Below are positions 44,095-56,600 of a DNA stretch of 64,000 nt, in pieces. The notes below the pieces were generated by a model. It ran no database searches. It was not told the origin of the DNA and saw only the letters and a program-made list of their open reading frames with translations. The stretch is from Aptenodytes patagonicus (taxonomy: Eukaryota > Chordata > Aves > Sphenisciformes > Spheniscidae): positions 122,262,294 through 122,326,293 of the forward strand of contig NC_134949.1 in the NCBI RefSeq assembly GCF_965638725.1. The letters run 5' to 3'. Numbering within the stretch: position 1 is the stretch's first letter; each line of letters begins with the position of its first letter. The translations under genes and the position numbers were made by a program.

Positions 44095-47000
44095 GATAAC
44101 TGTGTCCTGGACAATACCAGCAAAAGTCAGGGAGAAATTCCCACTATGGGAATGCAAAGATGCAGAAACCGGTATCAGAAACCAGTGATGTAACAGTCCA
44201 TCATTGGATCTTTGCCACAATAAAAGCCACAGAGCATTTGGTCAGATTGAAGTGCAAATTAGAATGAGAAGGGATATTGAAATATTTTGGAAAACTTGAA
44301 CTGCTATTATGTAGCTTTCCCCGATGTGAAATACCCCAATCCCAATGAGATCAAAGTCTCAAAAGGAAATTGCTTGTAACACATGAAGGAAGAACTTGCA
44401 TCACATAGATACGTACCTGTTTACACTGACAAAAGAGTTAACTTGTTAACTATAGCCTTGCTATAGTTCATGCCATGCTATTTGGAAGGGACACACACAC
44501 GTGTACTTTTATGAACTGTGGTTTCATGTGAGTACAGCAGTCCAACCACACTTTGTCCAAGAAATGTAGAAATAGAGCCCAAATGTCCAACCACAGTGCT
44601 GGGAAAGAAGCAGGTGGGGTTTTTTAATATATACTTCACTTGTAATGTTTTTAGCTTCCAAAACTACGTAGAAAAACTATCACTCAGGTGCAGAATATCA
44701 ATGAATGAACAAAAAATTGGTCTAATTCCTTTCAGTGAACATCAATGAACTTTGTGCACAAGGCAGAAGTGGTAGGTTGTAGTTTGACTTTAGTAAGACT
44801 TTTCATAATATCTTACAAGATACTGTCACAGACAAGTTAAGGAAGACTGGTCTAGGCAAAAGGAGACAAATATGGGGCTTATAGTGGGTCACAAACTATA
44901 AATGAGTCAATGTCTCACTGTTGTGAAAGAGGCAAATGCCATACAGAATACACAAACCGCACTATAGTCCACAAAACACGTTAAATAATCCTTCCCGCTA
45001 TTTAGCACTAGTAAGGCCATGTGGAGAGCTATATCCAGTGCTGGGAAAAGTCTGGAGGAGGACAAAAACATGCTTTGTGAAGGAAGATGGTATTATGTGG
45101 TCTGGCAAAAAGTCTGATGGCAATACCATGACAATCTTCAAAAATGTGAAAGCCTTCTGAAAACAGGAAATGAACCATCTATGCTGTATGGCCGTGACAG
45201 ACAGGAAAGCAGTTACAAGACTGCAACAAGACAGACATGAGGAAAAGTTTTCTAATGATAAAAAAGTATGGGGGATATTGCCTGAGAAGTGGCATATTAA
45301 AAAAAACCAAAACAAAATAACAACTAGATACAACTGATCCTGCCTTGGGGCTGTACAATGAACCACTGGACTCCCTACGGTTCTTCCTTCCTGAACCGAT
45401 GTTTCTACGCTTTTCAAACAAGATGAAATACTGTATTTGCTTCTTTTATCCTGTTCCAGAGTTGACATGAGAAGAAACAAGCAAATGATTTCTCTTTTGT
45501 CTGTCAGCCAACTGAAATAAATTCAGTGGAGCCTGCATGGCTTAGTTTCCTCCATCACGTGTGTGTTTTAGTATTGACATTGATGACCACAGGAGCACAC
45601 ATTGTTTTACCTTCTGTTTGGTTGCCTGTGTACTGGAGATAGAGCTTCTCTTCTAACAGATTGTATCAACACCAGTTTCTGTTCCTTTCTTCTATAATAT
45701 CAGTGAGGAAGTTGCATCCAAACATATTTATTAGGTTACTAAATATTTCTACCAGTAATAAACTAGTAAGCTAGTTGTAGTTCATGACCTAGACCACAAA
45801 ATGGTTACGGTGAAGTGTGTTTTACATAAATAACTTGCCATAAAAATGTTTCCCTATAAACTGTCTGAGCACAAGATAACAAATTATCATAGAATAAATC
45901 TGACTCGGGGTCAGAAATGCCCTGCAACAATATATCCCCCTAAGCATCATGTTATATCCATGCATTTATCTTCTACAGGCTCAACCATAATGCATCACTG
46001 ATTTCAGTAATAGCCCATTCTTGACATGCAGCATGGATTTTTTTTTTCTGGCAAGGCTTTCATAGCTGAGCAGACTTTATCATGATCAGCTCTGCCTTAT
46101 AGATGTTTTTAACCAAACTCATCATTTTAGTATCACAGTACCCTATATCTTGCAAGAATACATTTTGCATAATGCCTGCAGCCAACTCCTAAGTTTAAAG
46201 TTTTCCTCCCACTAAGATTGAAAAAAAAGTACTAAGTACATCTCTCAGCTTTTAGCACTTCGTGACTGTGCCAGCCAAGAGCTGGCAGTCACATACTCTC
46301 AGCCACCAAAATCTTCAGTTGTCCAAAGCCTTTCTCTCATCACGTATCAAATGCTGCCACCAGAGCCCATAGCCTTGGTCTCCCTACCTTGGTTTCAAGA
46401 GTGTGTGGGTGTACGGGAAGCTGAAAGAGGCTGTATGAACCACTCTGATAGGAGCAGCCTGCTCCTACCCACCCTTCTTCCTGCTGTTGCTCAGATCTCT
46501 GCAGCCACAGGCTGCAGGCACAGAAGCAGCATGCTTCTTATAGGTGTCTAAGTGTTCCTGTAAGTGTGTGTGCGTCAGAAAATACAACGCTTCCAGGAAA
46601 CAATGAACCTTGTATGCATATGTTGTACATATGGTCTGCACACGTACAGCAAATCCAGCACTCCTGGGAAGGGATGGAGCGACCCTTGTGGGACAAGTCT
46701 GCTGCTTACACGCAATAATGCCCATCTTACGATGGGAAAGAGCTGTCTAGTATTGGCTCTGTTTGACCCCATAAGATGCTGGGTGTCTTCCTCAGCTGGA
46801 GAAGCATAGCATCAGTGATGCACAAAGTGAAGGCCTGTTTGGTGTCAGCCATTAACACTGTGGACATAACCGTATGTCATTTAGGTTCCTTCTCAAGAAA
46901 ACTGCCAACCTGGAGAGCCCTAGTTGTTGTTACGAGTGTGGCCAGTCAAGATCAATATTAGAAAATTACCAAAGAATTGTTCACAGCAGACTAACAGGAA

Positions 47001-48305
47001 CGTAACTGCCACTGGAAAGGCTTGTCTCCTGAAAATGGCATTCCTAGTATTTAGGAGCTAATAAAAGGTTGTCATTTCACTCCATTTATCAAAGAGCACT
47101 GACAGTACAATAGCTATGCTGAATGTTGCTTTGAAATCCTCTTGTTGAGATTTCAAAGGTACTTCAGCAATACCAATATACCAACTTGTTTTTTTCACAG
47201 CTTCAGAAAAAGCATAAAAAACAGCCTTTGTATTAAAGAGCAATCAGTTTACACAAAATCACACAGGAAGTTGTGGTGAAGCTGACAATATTCACAGATT
47301 ATGTCCTACTTTGTTACTTTCATCACAACGTGCTTTCTCCTCACTGATGGTCTATTGACTACATCATATGATGATCATGATAGGTATGATGGCCCACACC
47401 GAGTGGTACTTAATAGCCTATTATTCACTCAGTTCTGTTACACAATATACTTCTGCATTATATATTTATTGCATTGCATATTGATTGATCCAAATAAATT
47501 AATAATAGAAACCAGAAACTAAAATTACATTGGTTGTTTAAACACTCCATAAACTATTTTTGCTTTAAAGAAACTGTGCTAGGTACAGGCACCTGTAGCA
47601 TACTAGATAACATTAGACACCATGTGTTTCAAAGGACATGGTTATCCACAACCTCTTGTCCACAGCCTTCACTGTAATTGTATCAGCCTCTTCTCAATCA
47701 TCAGTCTTTTTGATAGGACAGGTTTGCAGCTTTTACATCCCTGAGTTGGCTAATGCTACATATACATTCATTCATTCATTTACAGGAATCAATAGCATCT
47801 GCATTTCATAAGCACAGTTAGATACTGATGGTACTGGCTTTTAACAAGCAAAACTGACATTGTGGTTACCTGTTGATGACCACCTCAGAAAAGGAAATCA
47901 TTGAAAGGTTATCATATAAAAGAAGTTGATGCAAACCATAGAAATACTCTGTCTGGATCAAATTTTGCCATCTTAGATGGTATGAGTGATTTGACTGCCT
48001 CATGGACTTGAGAAGGATCCCTGCACTTATAACCCAAAACAAAGTTAATTGTGTTGATTTTTGTATCTTGCCCTATAGCAATCCTCAAACGTTTCTTAAA
48101 ACCTACTAAAACTCCATTTATGCGTGTCTTCATCGGTGTCCCAGGAGAGCCTAGGCTTAGCAGACATGCTGAGAGTATGTGTAGCACCTCATAGCAAAAG
48201 AGGTATCAACAGCAGCTAGGAACACTTTTATCCAGAAGTATGGCTGGAAGGACTGTCATCTCCTTAAGCAACAAAAAATGTAATGTTTATAGCACCTACG
48301 ATGTA
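44095..48305. other. Intergenic DNA between two solo LTRs
   Basis: No supported gene. A decayed CR1-like stretch lies at about 44980-45400, and (TTCA)n at about 47766-47780. Confidence 0.55.
44980..45400 (+). repeat. Old CR1-like LINE fragment
   Basis: Degraded but ordered CR1 motifs: ACTAGTAAGGCCATGTGGAG, TATCCAGTGCTGGGAAAAGT, GAAGTTAC-like and GACATGAGGAAAAGTTTTCT, then TGAACCACTGGAC. The ends are approximate. Confidence 0.55.
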
Positions 48306-48310
48306 GAGGG

Positions 48311-48878
48311 TACGGCAGATGCACCCGCCCTGACAAAGACCGGGGTCATTAAGGCGGCTGCGTCCTCACTTTTCGCGCCCTTGCTTTCGCGCCTTTAAGG
48401 TGGTGAGTGCTGACCGTCAGGTGCACACCTTGGGGCAGTGATTATGGTCAGGTATACACCTCGGGCGAGGGGTAAGGAGGTCGAGGCCCTCAGCCAACCA
48501 GAACCGACCACAGGTCAGCTTCGACTAGGGTATAAATGGAGCCCCGCCGGAGGGCAAGTGGGGTTGGTCCTCTTTGGAGCAGTGGGTCTGCAGTCGGGGA
48601 CTTTCCCCTTGGGTCGGGACGCCGCCCAAGGAAACTCCTCGAGGTTGAGAGCCCTCATCTTACAGGTGAGTGATTGTGCACATTGTGGATCCTCGTTTCT
48701 AAAGCCGGCCGTGCAGTGTTAATTCCTCGTACTCCCTCCTGAACCTGTGGTTTACTGATGTTGTCGGAGTGTTGACACCTCATTTCTAGTTAGTTTTCTC
48801 TTAAACAATTTTAGTTAAAATAAAGTTTATTTTTGAATTTATCACCTGCCTAATTTGATTTTGTGAGCCTCTGCGACA
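48311..48878 (+). mobile_element. Solo LTR, sense, 1.3 kb upstream of the IFNAR1 start codon
   Basis: Bounded by GAGGG direct repeats (48306-48310, 48879-48883). The ends TACGGCAGATG and (reverse complement) TGTCGCAGAGG form an imperfect inverted repeat; the expected TG start reads TA. Inside are a CCAAC box near 48494, TATAAA at 48531-48536, a strong splice-donor-like CAG|GTGAGT near 48663-48671 and AATAAA at 48819-48824. The GC-rich U3 stands out from its AT-rich surroundings. The family is not identified. Confidence 0.72.
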
Positions 48879-48883
48879 GAGGG

Positions 48884-50215
48884 CATAGACCTTTGCCTAC
48901 CAGAGTTTCAAATCCTCACCTCTGAATACATTGTTATGACCACTTAGGAGTCTGTTGCTTTGAGGGGGTAGGAAGTGAAAGGTAAACCCTGATTTCTACC
49001 CTCCCAACCCTTGCAGCTGGGCAATCTCATGAAAAATATGAAACAGAAAAAGAGAAGATGAGCTCTTTAGTCATAAAACTAGAACTTCTGCCCACAAAAA
49101 GCGAGCTGGGTCCAAACCCCACTCCCAGGACTGTAGCATGCATTCAAACATTCAAGAACTAGGGTAGACTGCACCAGAACACAGATTTCCCCCTCCCCAG
49201 ACAGGTGCCCTAGCTATTGAATGATACTATGTTCCCTCTCCATATCTCAATGCATCTTGTGGTTTCCTTTTTTTTTTTTTTGATTAAACTGAATGGGGCA
49301 TTTTTTGTGTGAGCTGTGTGAATGGGCTCTATTGACATTTATAGGTTGGGATGGAATAACGGTGACAACAAGGGCAGAACAGAGGGAGGAAGCATGAGCA
49401 CTGTGAAGATAGCATGTGAGACTTGCACAACCACTAACCCCTGCCCCAGAGGGCAGCAGTCCCGGTGGGCCTGCAAGAAACAGAACACCAAGTGTCTGCC
49501 CTGCCAGTAGCAGGCCACCAGCCCATACAGACATGAAAATTAGTCGGCATTACTTGGTCCACATCCAGCAACGCAGTGGCTACTACGTGCGGATAAGGAT
49601 ACAGTTATGCCTACACCTCATAAAGCAACCCTCTGAGGGAGATTCCCTACACCCCCCTGGGTATGCGCGGGCAGGTCAGCGCTGCCTGCCGCTTGTGCCC
49701 ACGCACCGGGGCGCGGCCTCCCCGCTGCTGCTTCAACCGGGCGTGAGGGGCAGGTCCGTGTGCTGGGCAAGCAGCCGCCCGCCGCCAACGGCACCGGCCC
49801 AACGACTAACGGCCGCGCCGAGAAGCGCCGTTGGCGGCGCGCACTCCCCGACCCGCCGGCCTGTCACGGGGACGGGGGGAAGGCGGCGGAACGTGGGAAC
49901 ACACACAATTACCGGGGCTTTCCGCGGGGCGCCCAACCTCCCTCCCTCTCCTTAAGCGGCACCTCCCGTTGCCGCCACCGGAGAATAAACGCCTGAGGGG
50001 GCGCCAGTCTCCCGGAGTAAGTCGCTCCCCGCTCGCTTCGAGAACACGCAGGCTTCAAGCCTCCAGCAGGCAGCACGCCGACATTTTGTGCCCCGCCCGG
50101 TCCGGCAGCCTGCCCCAACCCCACCGCCGGCAGCGCGGCGCGGAGGCTGTCTGCGCATGTGCAGCCGCCCAGGGCTTCCAGTAACGGCGCGGGCGCCGGT
50201 TGTGCTGAGGGACGG
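48884..50215 (+). other. Sequence between the solo LTR and the IFNAR1 start, including the promoter
   Basis: AT-rich to about 49640, then abruptly CpG-rich. No gene was recognised in the first part. Confidence 0.6.
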
Positions 50216-50620
50216 ATGGGCGACGGAGCGGCGGCGACGGCGGTTGGCGTGGGGCGCGCGGCCCTGGCGGCGTTGCTGTCCTGCCTCCTGGTCGCGCTGC
50301 CCCTGCACTGCGCAGGTGGGTCCCGGTGAGCGGGCAGGGCAGGGCGCGGCACGGTACGGCACCCGGGCGGCGGCTGGGGGCTGGTGTGGGGCCCGTTCTC
50401 AAGGGGGGGGCGGGGGGAGCGGGTCGCGGCTTGTGCCTTGTGCCGTTGCTGCCTTGCTGCGTGTGGCGCGGCAGGGGTGCCCCCGGCAGCCCCCCCCGCC
50501 GAGACTGCGGCTGCGGACCCTCCCGCTTCGGTCCCGCAGCGGGCTGTCCGGTGCCTCGGCCTGCGGCGCTGTAGAGGCGGACGTGGTGCTGGAGCCCGCT
50601 CCGTAGGCGCCGCTGCGGGG
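49700..50620. promoter_or_regulatory. CpG island at the IFNAR1 promoter and exon 1
   Basis: Dense CpG and GC-rich sequence centred on the ATG at 50216, with no TATA box evident. The long frames on both strands are composition effects. Confidence 0.85.
50216..50315 (+). CDS. IFNAR1: IFNAR1 exon 1, signal peptide
   Basis: MGDGAAATAV, then a hydrophobic AALAALLSCLLVALPLHCA core; donor GTGGGT; end phase 1. G at +4, in a CpG island. Confidence 0.85.
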
Positions 50621-53600
50621 ATGCAAAGGCATCCAGGCCTTGGGTCCGGATGGGTGTGTCTGCCTGTGTAAGCGGGGCTCGGTTTCCGTCGAGTGCCTTG
50701 GGTTTTACTCTACAGTTAAGTAGCTGTCTTCATCTCGTCTGCTTCAGGCTTACTTGCTATCTGTGAATTGTAGCGGCTGTAGCTTAAGCGTGGGGCAAAC
50801 ACGTTTTGAATCGTATTGATTTGCTTGAAAGGCATCTCAGTCTAGCCTGACAGAGCCTGAAGTACAAAGTGAGAGAAGTAAAATTGCAGGGTAATGATTT
50901 ACCTCACAAGGTAGTAACGTGCTGCTTCTTACATCCTTAAGCGGTAAGAAACAACTATTGCACAAAACGTTTTTTCAAGGGGGGAGTATTGTGCAGTCCA
51001 GCTAAGCTGTAAATTACCTTCCTGCATATTTACAGGACGTCGTGACATGCAACAGAAAGTATATGGGCTAAGCTAGTTGGGATAATGGAAATATTCTAGC
51101 CACGGGCTAGTGTGTGCCTGCTGCTTCTGATGCCACCTAAGCTCTTGAATTCTGTGTAAGATTGTATTGTTCTAGTTCGGCATACCCAAAAGAAGACTAG
51201 GGAAAGGCTGTCTTCAGGGGTCCACGCTTTGCATTCATGGTAGGATTCGGGCAGAGAAGCAACTCTGGAACCTTCTCTCTTTCTTTGTTTACTTTCATCC
51301 ATTTGGTTTGTAGGTGAATTCTTTGTGCATCAGCCCCAAATTCCATCCCAAAACTGGAAGCATTGTGATACATGCAGCTACTTTGATTAACCCACACATA
51401 TTATAGCAAGTGACTAACATGCCATATACTACTTCTAGAGTTAGAAGTAATTGCTCTGCTACAGTGACCTCTCACCTTCTTCCTTGTCAAAACGAGCAGT
51501 ACCTCTCTGCTACTCCTGTATAAAAGTTCTTGCACTAAGACTTCTCCTTGGTTCTCTAGAGCACCTTTCTGCCCATGGAACCAATAACAGTTGGATCATT
51601 TTTGGGGCATGTTTGGTTTTGGCTTTTTTTTTTTTTAATATCACATAAAATAGGCCTCCTTTCCTTCCTCTGCTGAAAAGCTGAGTTAAAGTTTCCATTG
51701 GTTCTACCGCATACTTAATGTGACAAAGCAGCAAGCCATTATGTACTCTTAACAGGATTTCCCCTTCGCTATCTTCTGAGGGAGTATATTTCTGTCCTGC
51801 TAAGACTACTTTTTTCTGTTGTTGAATGGCTTTTGTTATTCCGTAACTTTATATAATCGTTATTATTTTCAACCATCATTTATTGAAAATATTAATTAAA
51901 ATATTATAAATTGAGTAGTGGTGTTTATTTATTAGAACAGTTTTGTATTTAGTTTATTAAAATTTGGCAGGTGAAGGAAGATAGGCAACTGTGCTAAAAG
52001 CTTTTCTTGTCTTTAATCTCTTCTTCCTACAAAAGTCTAATCTCTTGTAATGTTGTCCTCAGCACCAAAGTGTCCTCATGCTTTAAGTGAAGAAACATGA
52101 ATTAATTTTAAATGTCTGGCTTTTAATCATTGGTAAAATAAACCAGGAATAAGTCTTGATTTTTAGATATTACTTTGCGTATCTGGTTTCTAGCTAAATC
52201 ACGGAATTTCTCTGGTAATTAAACATTACTGAGTTTACTCCTTCATTCCTGGATTGCTGTTCATTGGGATTTAAGAAATTAATTTAGGGAAGCAAACACA
52301 AAACACTTACTGGAAACAGGGAGTATTATGTGAAAAGATGGATGAGTGGATCACCTATGCGTGTCTAGTATTGAGAACAAATGTCATGTTAAATCAACCT
52401 GAATTTCTGCTATTCTAAAATAAAAGGCTGTGCAGATAGAGGAGCTCCAATTGCATGTATTTTGGCTTAGTATTGCTTTTGAATCTGTATTGTATACTAA
52501 TCTCTTAAGCATACTGGAAAAAATAATTTTGTTAAACTACTTAAGTATGATTTTTCCAGCTCATCAAAATTTTTTACAGTTCACTGTCAAGAGGGAAGGA
52601 TGTATCTAGTGGGGACCTGCTAATAATCTGTGTGATAGAACAGTGTAAGCTTATTAAATCTACATATAACTAAGTGGGAGGAGCTCACAATTGCTTTGAA
52701 AAGCAGGTGTAGAATCGAGAAGTAGCCTGACAAATGAAAGGATTCATTTGTCAATGAAATGAATGTCATTCAAAGAAATGAAAATTCTGGAGAAATACTC
52801 CAGAAAAAAGTACAGTGGTATTGAAAAAAGACATGTGCAGGGCTGCATACTTAGGCAAATAGAGGATGACAAAGGATGGTCTAAATATCAGTTTGGGGGG
52901 TGGGGGGAGCAACATTACACTGCCTTGTAATTTATGTGTAGAAGTTTAAGTGCTACGCTGTAGAAAACCCCAAAAGTATTGGGGCACAGCAGTGCTAATT
53001 AAAATGAAAAGGTTAGGTTGCGTGTCTTGTAAGCTAGACTTCCATTTATTAATCTCAGCTAGAGTATTGTGATTTTCTGAAGTATACTGTTTCAAGCAAG
53101 TTCAACCATTTGGAGAGAATACAAAAGAGAGCAATAGAAGTCATTCAGAAAGCTAGAAAATTTGGCTTAAAAGGAAAACTAAAAGAATTGTTGCTTCCAG
53201 TCAGTTTTCTCTTCATCTTTAGTCGTTTAACATAGTTTTCAAATACGTCTGACGTAAAGAATAATGTGCTTTAATATCCATAGACAAAAAGTACACGGGC
53301 TAAATGTGCTTAGAGGAGATGTAGGTTAGACTCTGGGTTTTGCTGTCTGTAAACTCTTTGTTGTCCATGGACTATGAACACAACAACTAAGCAAGCATCC
53401 TTGCCGTAAGGAAACTTGAATCTCTTCTGCAAAGATCCAGACCTCCAATAGAATCTACTAGGAAATTGATTTGGAAGTTGTTTGCTTTTGATTTACAGAA
53501 GGCTTTCCCTAACCTCTAATGGTAAGGATGGCGAAATATTTCAGGAGATTGGAGGCCTGTAAAAATAGATTATGCAGTGGTGGAAACCATAGGACTTCTC

Positions 53601-56600
53601 TACGCAAACATTTGATGATGTATGTAGAATTGGCCACCTGCTTTCTCCAATGTGAAATATAGGTGATCTTGCAAGGTTTCTTCTGGCTCAGTTTCTGTGC
53701 TTCCAATGTATGAATGGGTGATTAGGAAGTGTTAAAATGTGAATTGGTGATCATTAACTTTTAACAAGTTTCAACCAAAGACATTCCTCAAGAGTATAAA
53801 ATTATAGTTGGCTCTCCGATTATGTCCGTCTTTTTACCTGCAACAGGAGATGGAGTGAACAGATGAAAGAGCATAATTGCGACGTGGAACCCTCAATAAA
53901 TAGGTATTTTAATTTGGATAAGAAATTTGATTTCCCGAAGAAGATAGTTTGAATTATCAGGGTTGTCTGTCAGGACTGGGAGATCCTTCTGAAGCAATAG
54001 TCTGGTTTTCTGACCAGGGCAAGGAGGAAAGTACCTAATCAGGCTCGAGATAGATCTACAAAGAGTATTGTGGTTTTTTCGGGGGTTTTTTTTGTTGTTA
54101 TGTTTTATACCAGATGAAGCCAAAAGGCTGTCTAGTCCGGTGTTCGTCTGCAGCAGCGGTTGGTAGTGGAGTAGGAAAGAATAAAAAAGCAAGTATATGG
54201 TGATGCTTCACAACGTAGTGTTACAGCAATTTATAGTGTCGAGACTTTGTGTCTGAGTTCATAAGCCAGGTAAGAGTTGAGCATTCACAGAGTCCTAGTG
54301 ATATCAGCGGAGTTTAAACCTAACCTTAGGTAAATATGCTCTGGTTTAGCTATTGTGCAGGGCATTCATGAGGTCAAAGATGGAATTTTAACTTATCTTA
54401 GAATAACAATCACAAGGACTTGAGCAATTAAGGATGTATAGAATGCTTACAAAGCCTTTGGAAAGATAACATCTGTGTTGGCATCCTGAAATTAACTACG
54501 CCTCAGAATGAGTAGGGGGCACCTACCCAAATGACCACCAATGACCACTCGGGACCCCCGCGCATGCTTAGTATAGTTTCGCGAAGGGTCAACGTGACGT
54601 ATACTAATGAATTATGGAAACTTGAGTGTATAAATATGCTAAGTTTTCTGTTTAACCTTACACTCGATTTGGGGACCTTCCCCCAAGTGTCCGATTCTGC
54701 ACACTAACGAATAAAGCAATGTCTCCTTCTAAATGTAGTCTTTTCTCTGCATTTCGGGAGTTAGAGTAAAATGATAACACTAGGGGAAGGAATTCCATAG
54801 ATTGACTAAGCATTCAATGAAGCAGCAGTTTCATTTGTTTGCTTAGAGCAGAGTGGTGCTTGTTTTAATGCTTCTGGCTTTGTGTTAAGAAGATGGCAAA
54901 CAATCTTGTGCCGCTTGCATTCCCCATGCCACTCATTAGGTGTCTGTAGATCTTTCATATCCTCCCCTCCGTCTCCTTTTCAGGCTGAAGAATCATAGTC
55001 TGATTCCTCCCAGGACAGAAGCTGTTCCATACCTTAGATTGTCCTTGTCACCCTTCTCTGCCTTATTCTGTTCTGCTGTCTGCTTATGAGAGTGGGCACT
55101 CCAGAGCTGCACATGGTGTTGAAGATGTCTGTAATGAATTTACATGACATTAAGCTTTCTATTTTATTCCCTTAATTCCATATCAATTTCTAACTTTTCT
55201 CCCTTTTTGACTATTGCTGAGCACCGACTGCAAGTGCTCACACTTGTACGTCGTTGTTTAACGTAACACTGAACAACTTTCTGAAAATTCCTGAAAACTA
55301 TAGGGTCTTCCCTGAGTAATTGGTACAAGTTACTTTTAACCCTGTAGTGGATTTTAAGTTACTTTTACAGGTGATGTCTCTGAATAGCATGTTTCTGTTT
55401 ATTAAAGTTCTGTAAAGGCTATCACGTGCCACTGAAAACAGCTCTTAATGCCTAGTTTCAGCGGCTTGTAAGGAGGATTAAAAAAGCGTAAGTGTCAAGA
55501 TGGAGTCCAACCTTGTTCAAACTTGCATGAGGAAGTTCTCGGAGAAAGAGGCAGTCAAACCTGAGACCTGTGAGAGTCAGCTTTGGTTAAAGGCCCAAAA
55601 GATGTTCTGGAATAAATTCCTTCTAATTCACTGTGTGTGCTCTTGCGCCAGGACTGGAATACTGTATCTTCTTCCAAATGTCAGAATCCAGAGCTGTATT
55701 TTCACAATATTGTTTGTATCCAGAGGGAGGATATGATTATTTGCCATGGTATTTACCAGCTTTAGAAAAAGCTAGCTTAGCTTAAAACATCCATTGGATG
55801 TTTTATATCAGCATGTTTTTTGTAACTTGGGGAGAAAGTATATCGGATTAGAACATGAATCGTAAAACGATTTTGTTTCTGCTTCCAGACTTCCTTTTTC
55901 CTGTCTGACCAGAAAAGCTCTAATAAGAATTATTGTACAGCTTCATGCTGTGTGTAAGATAAGGGTTTGAAAATGTGGGAAAGATACTCTGGAAGTGCAG
56001 GGAATATTTGATTTTCTATCCAAGGCAAACAAAAATAATAGTCTTAACATATAGTAGCAGTTTTTATCAGCGTTGGCGCTCTGTAGGTGCAATGTGGTTC
56101 TCCGCTAATACTGTTATCTAATCCTACCTTCTTATGGTTTACTCCAAGGTTCTATGTTGTTCAGGGTAAAGAATCTACCTTGGGAATCTCCTGTTATAAA
56201 GACTTCTGTTTAGTACTGCCATGGCAGTACTATTTAAACCTGGTATGTGTGCTGCTAGGGAATCAAGGAAACCGTATCTCGCTTTCTGTGTGCTTTAGGA
56301 AGCTATTCAAACATCAGCAGTTGAATTACATTCCAGAAAGACAGATTTTTTTTGAAACAGATTTTCTGTCATACTGTTTATTAAGATGTTTTACAAATAA
56401 ATATTTAAATAGAGATTGAGTGTATGAATGGTTTTTTTTTAAGTCTCTGCAAATACGTGAATACATGTATTTACAGGGAAAAGCACTACCCTGCACTTCA
56501 GATGTGAAAGATGTCAATCTGTTGATGTTTCTTTAGAACTGAAATTGAAAGTGTTATGCTGTATCACAACACTTAATCTTCTGCTGGGTCATAAAGCAAT

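Noticed and set aside
49416..50671. Long frames on both strands around IFNAR1 exon 1
   Set aside because: Same base-composition effect in a CpG island; only the frame from 50216 to 50315 has a signal peptide and a phase-correct donor.
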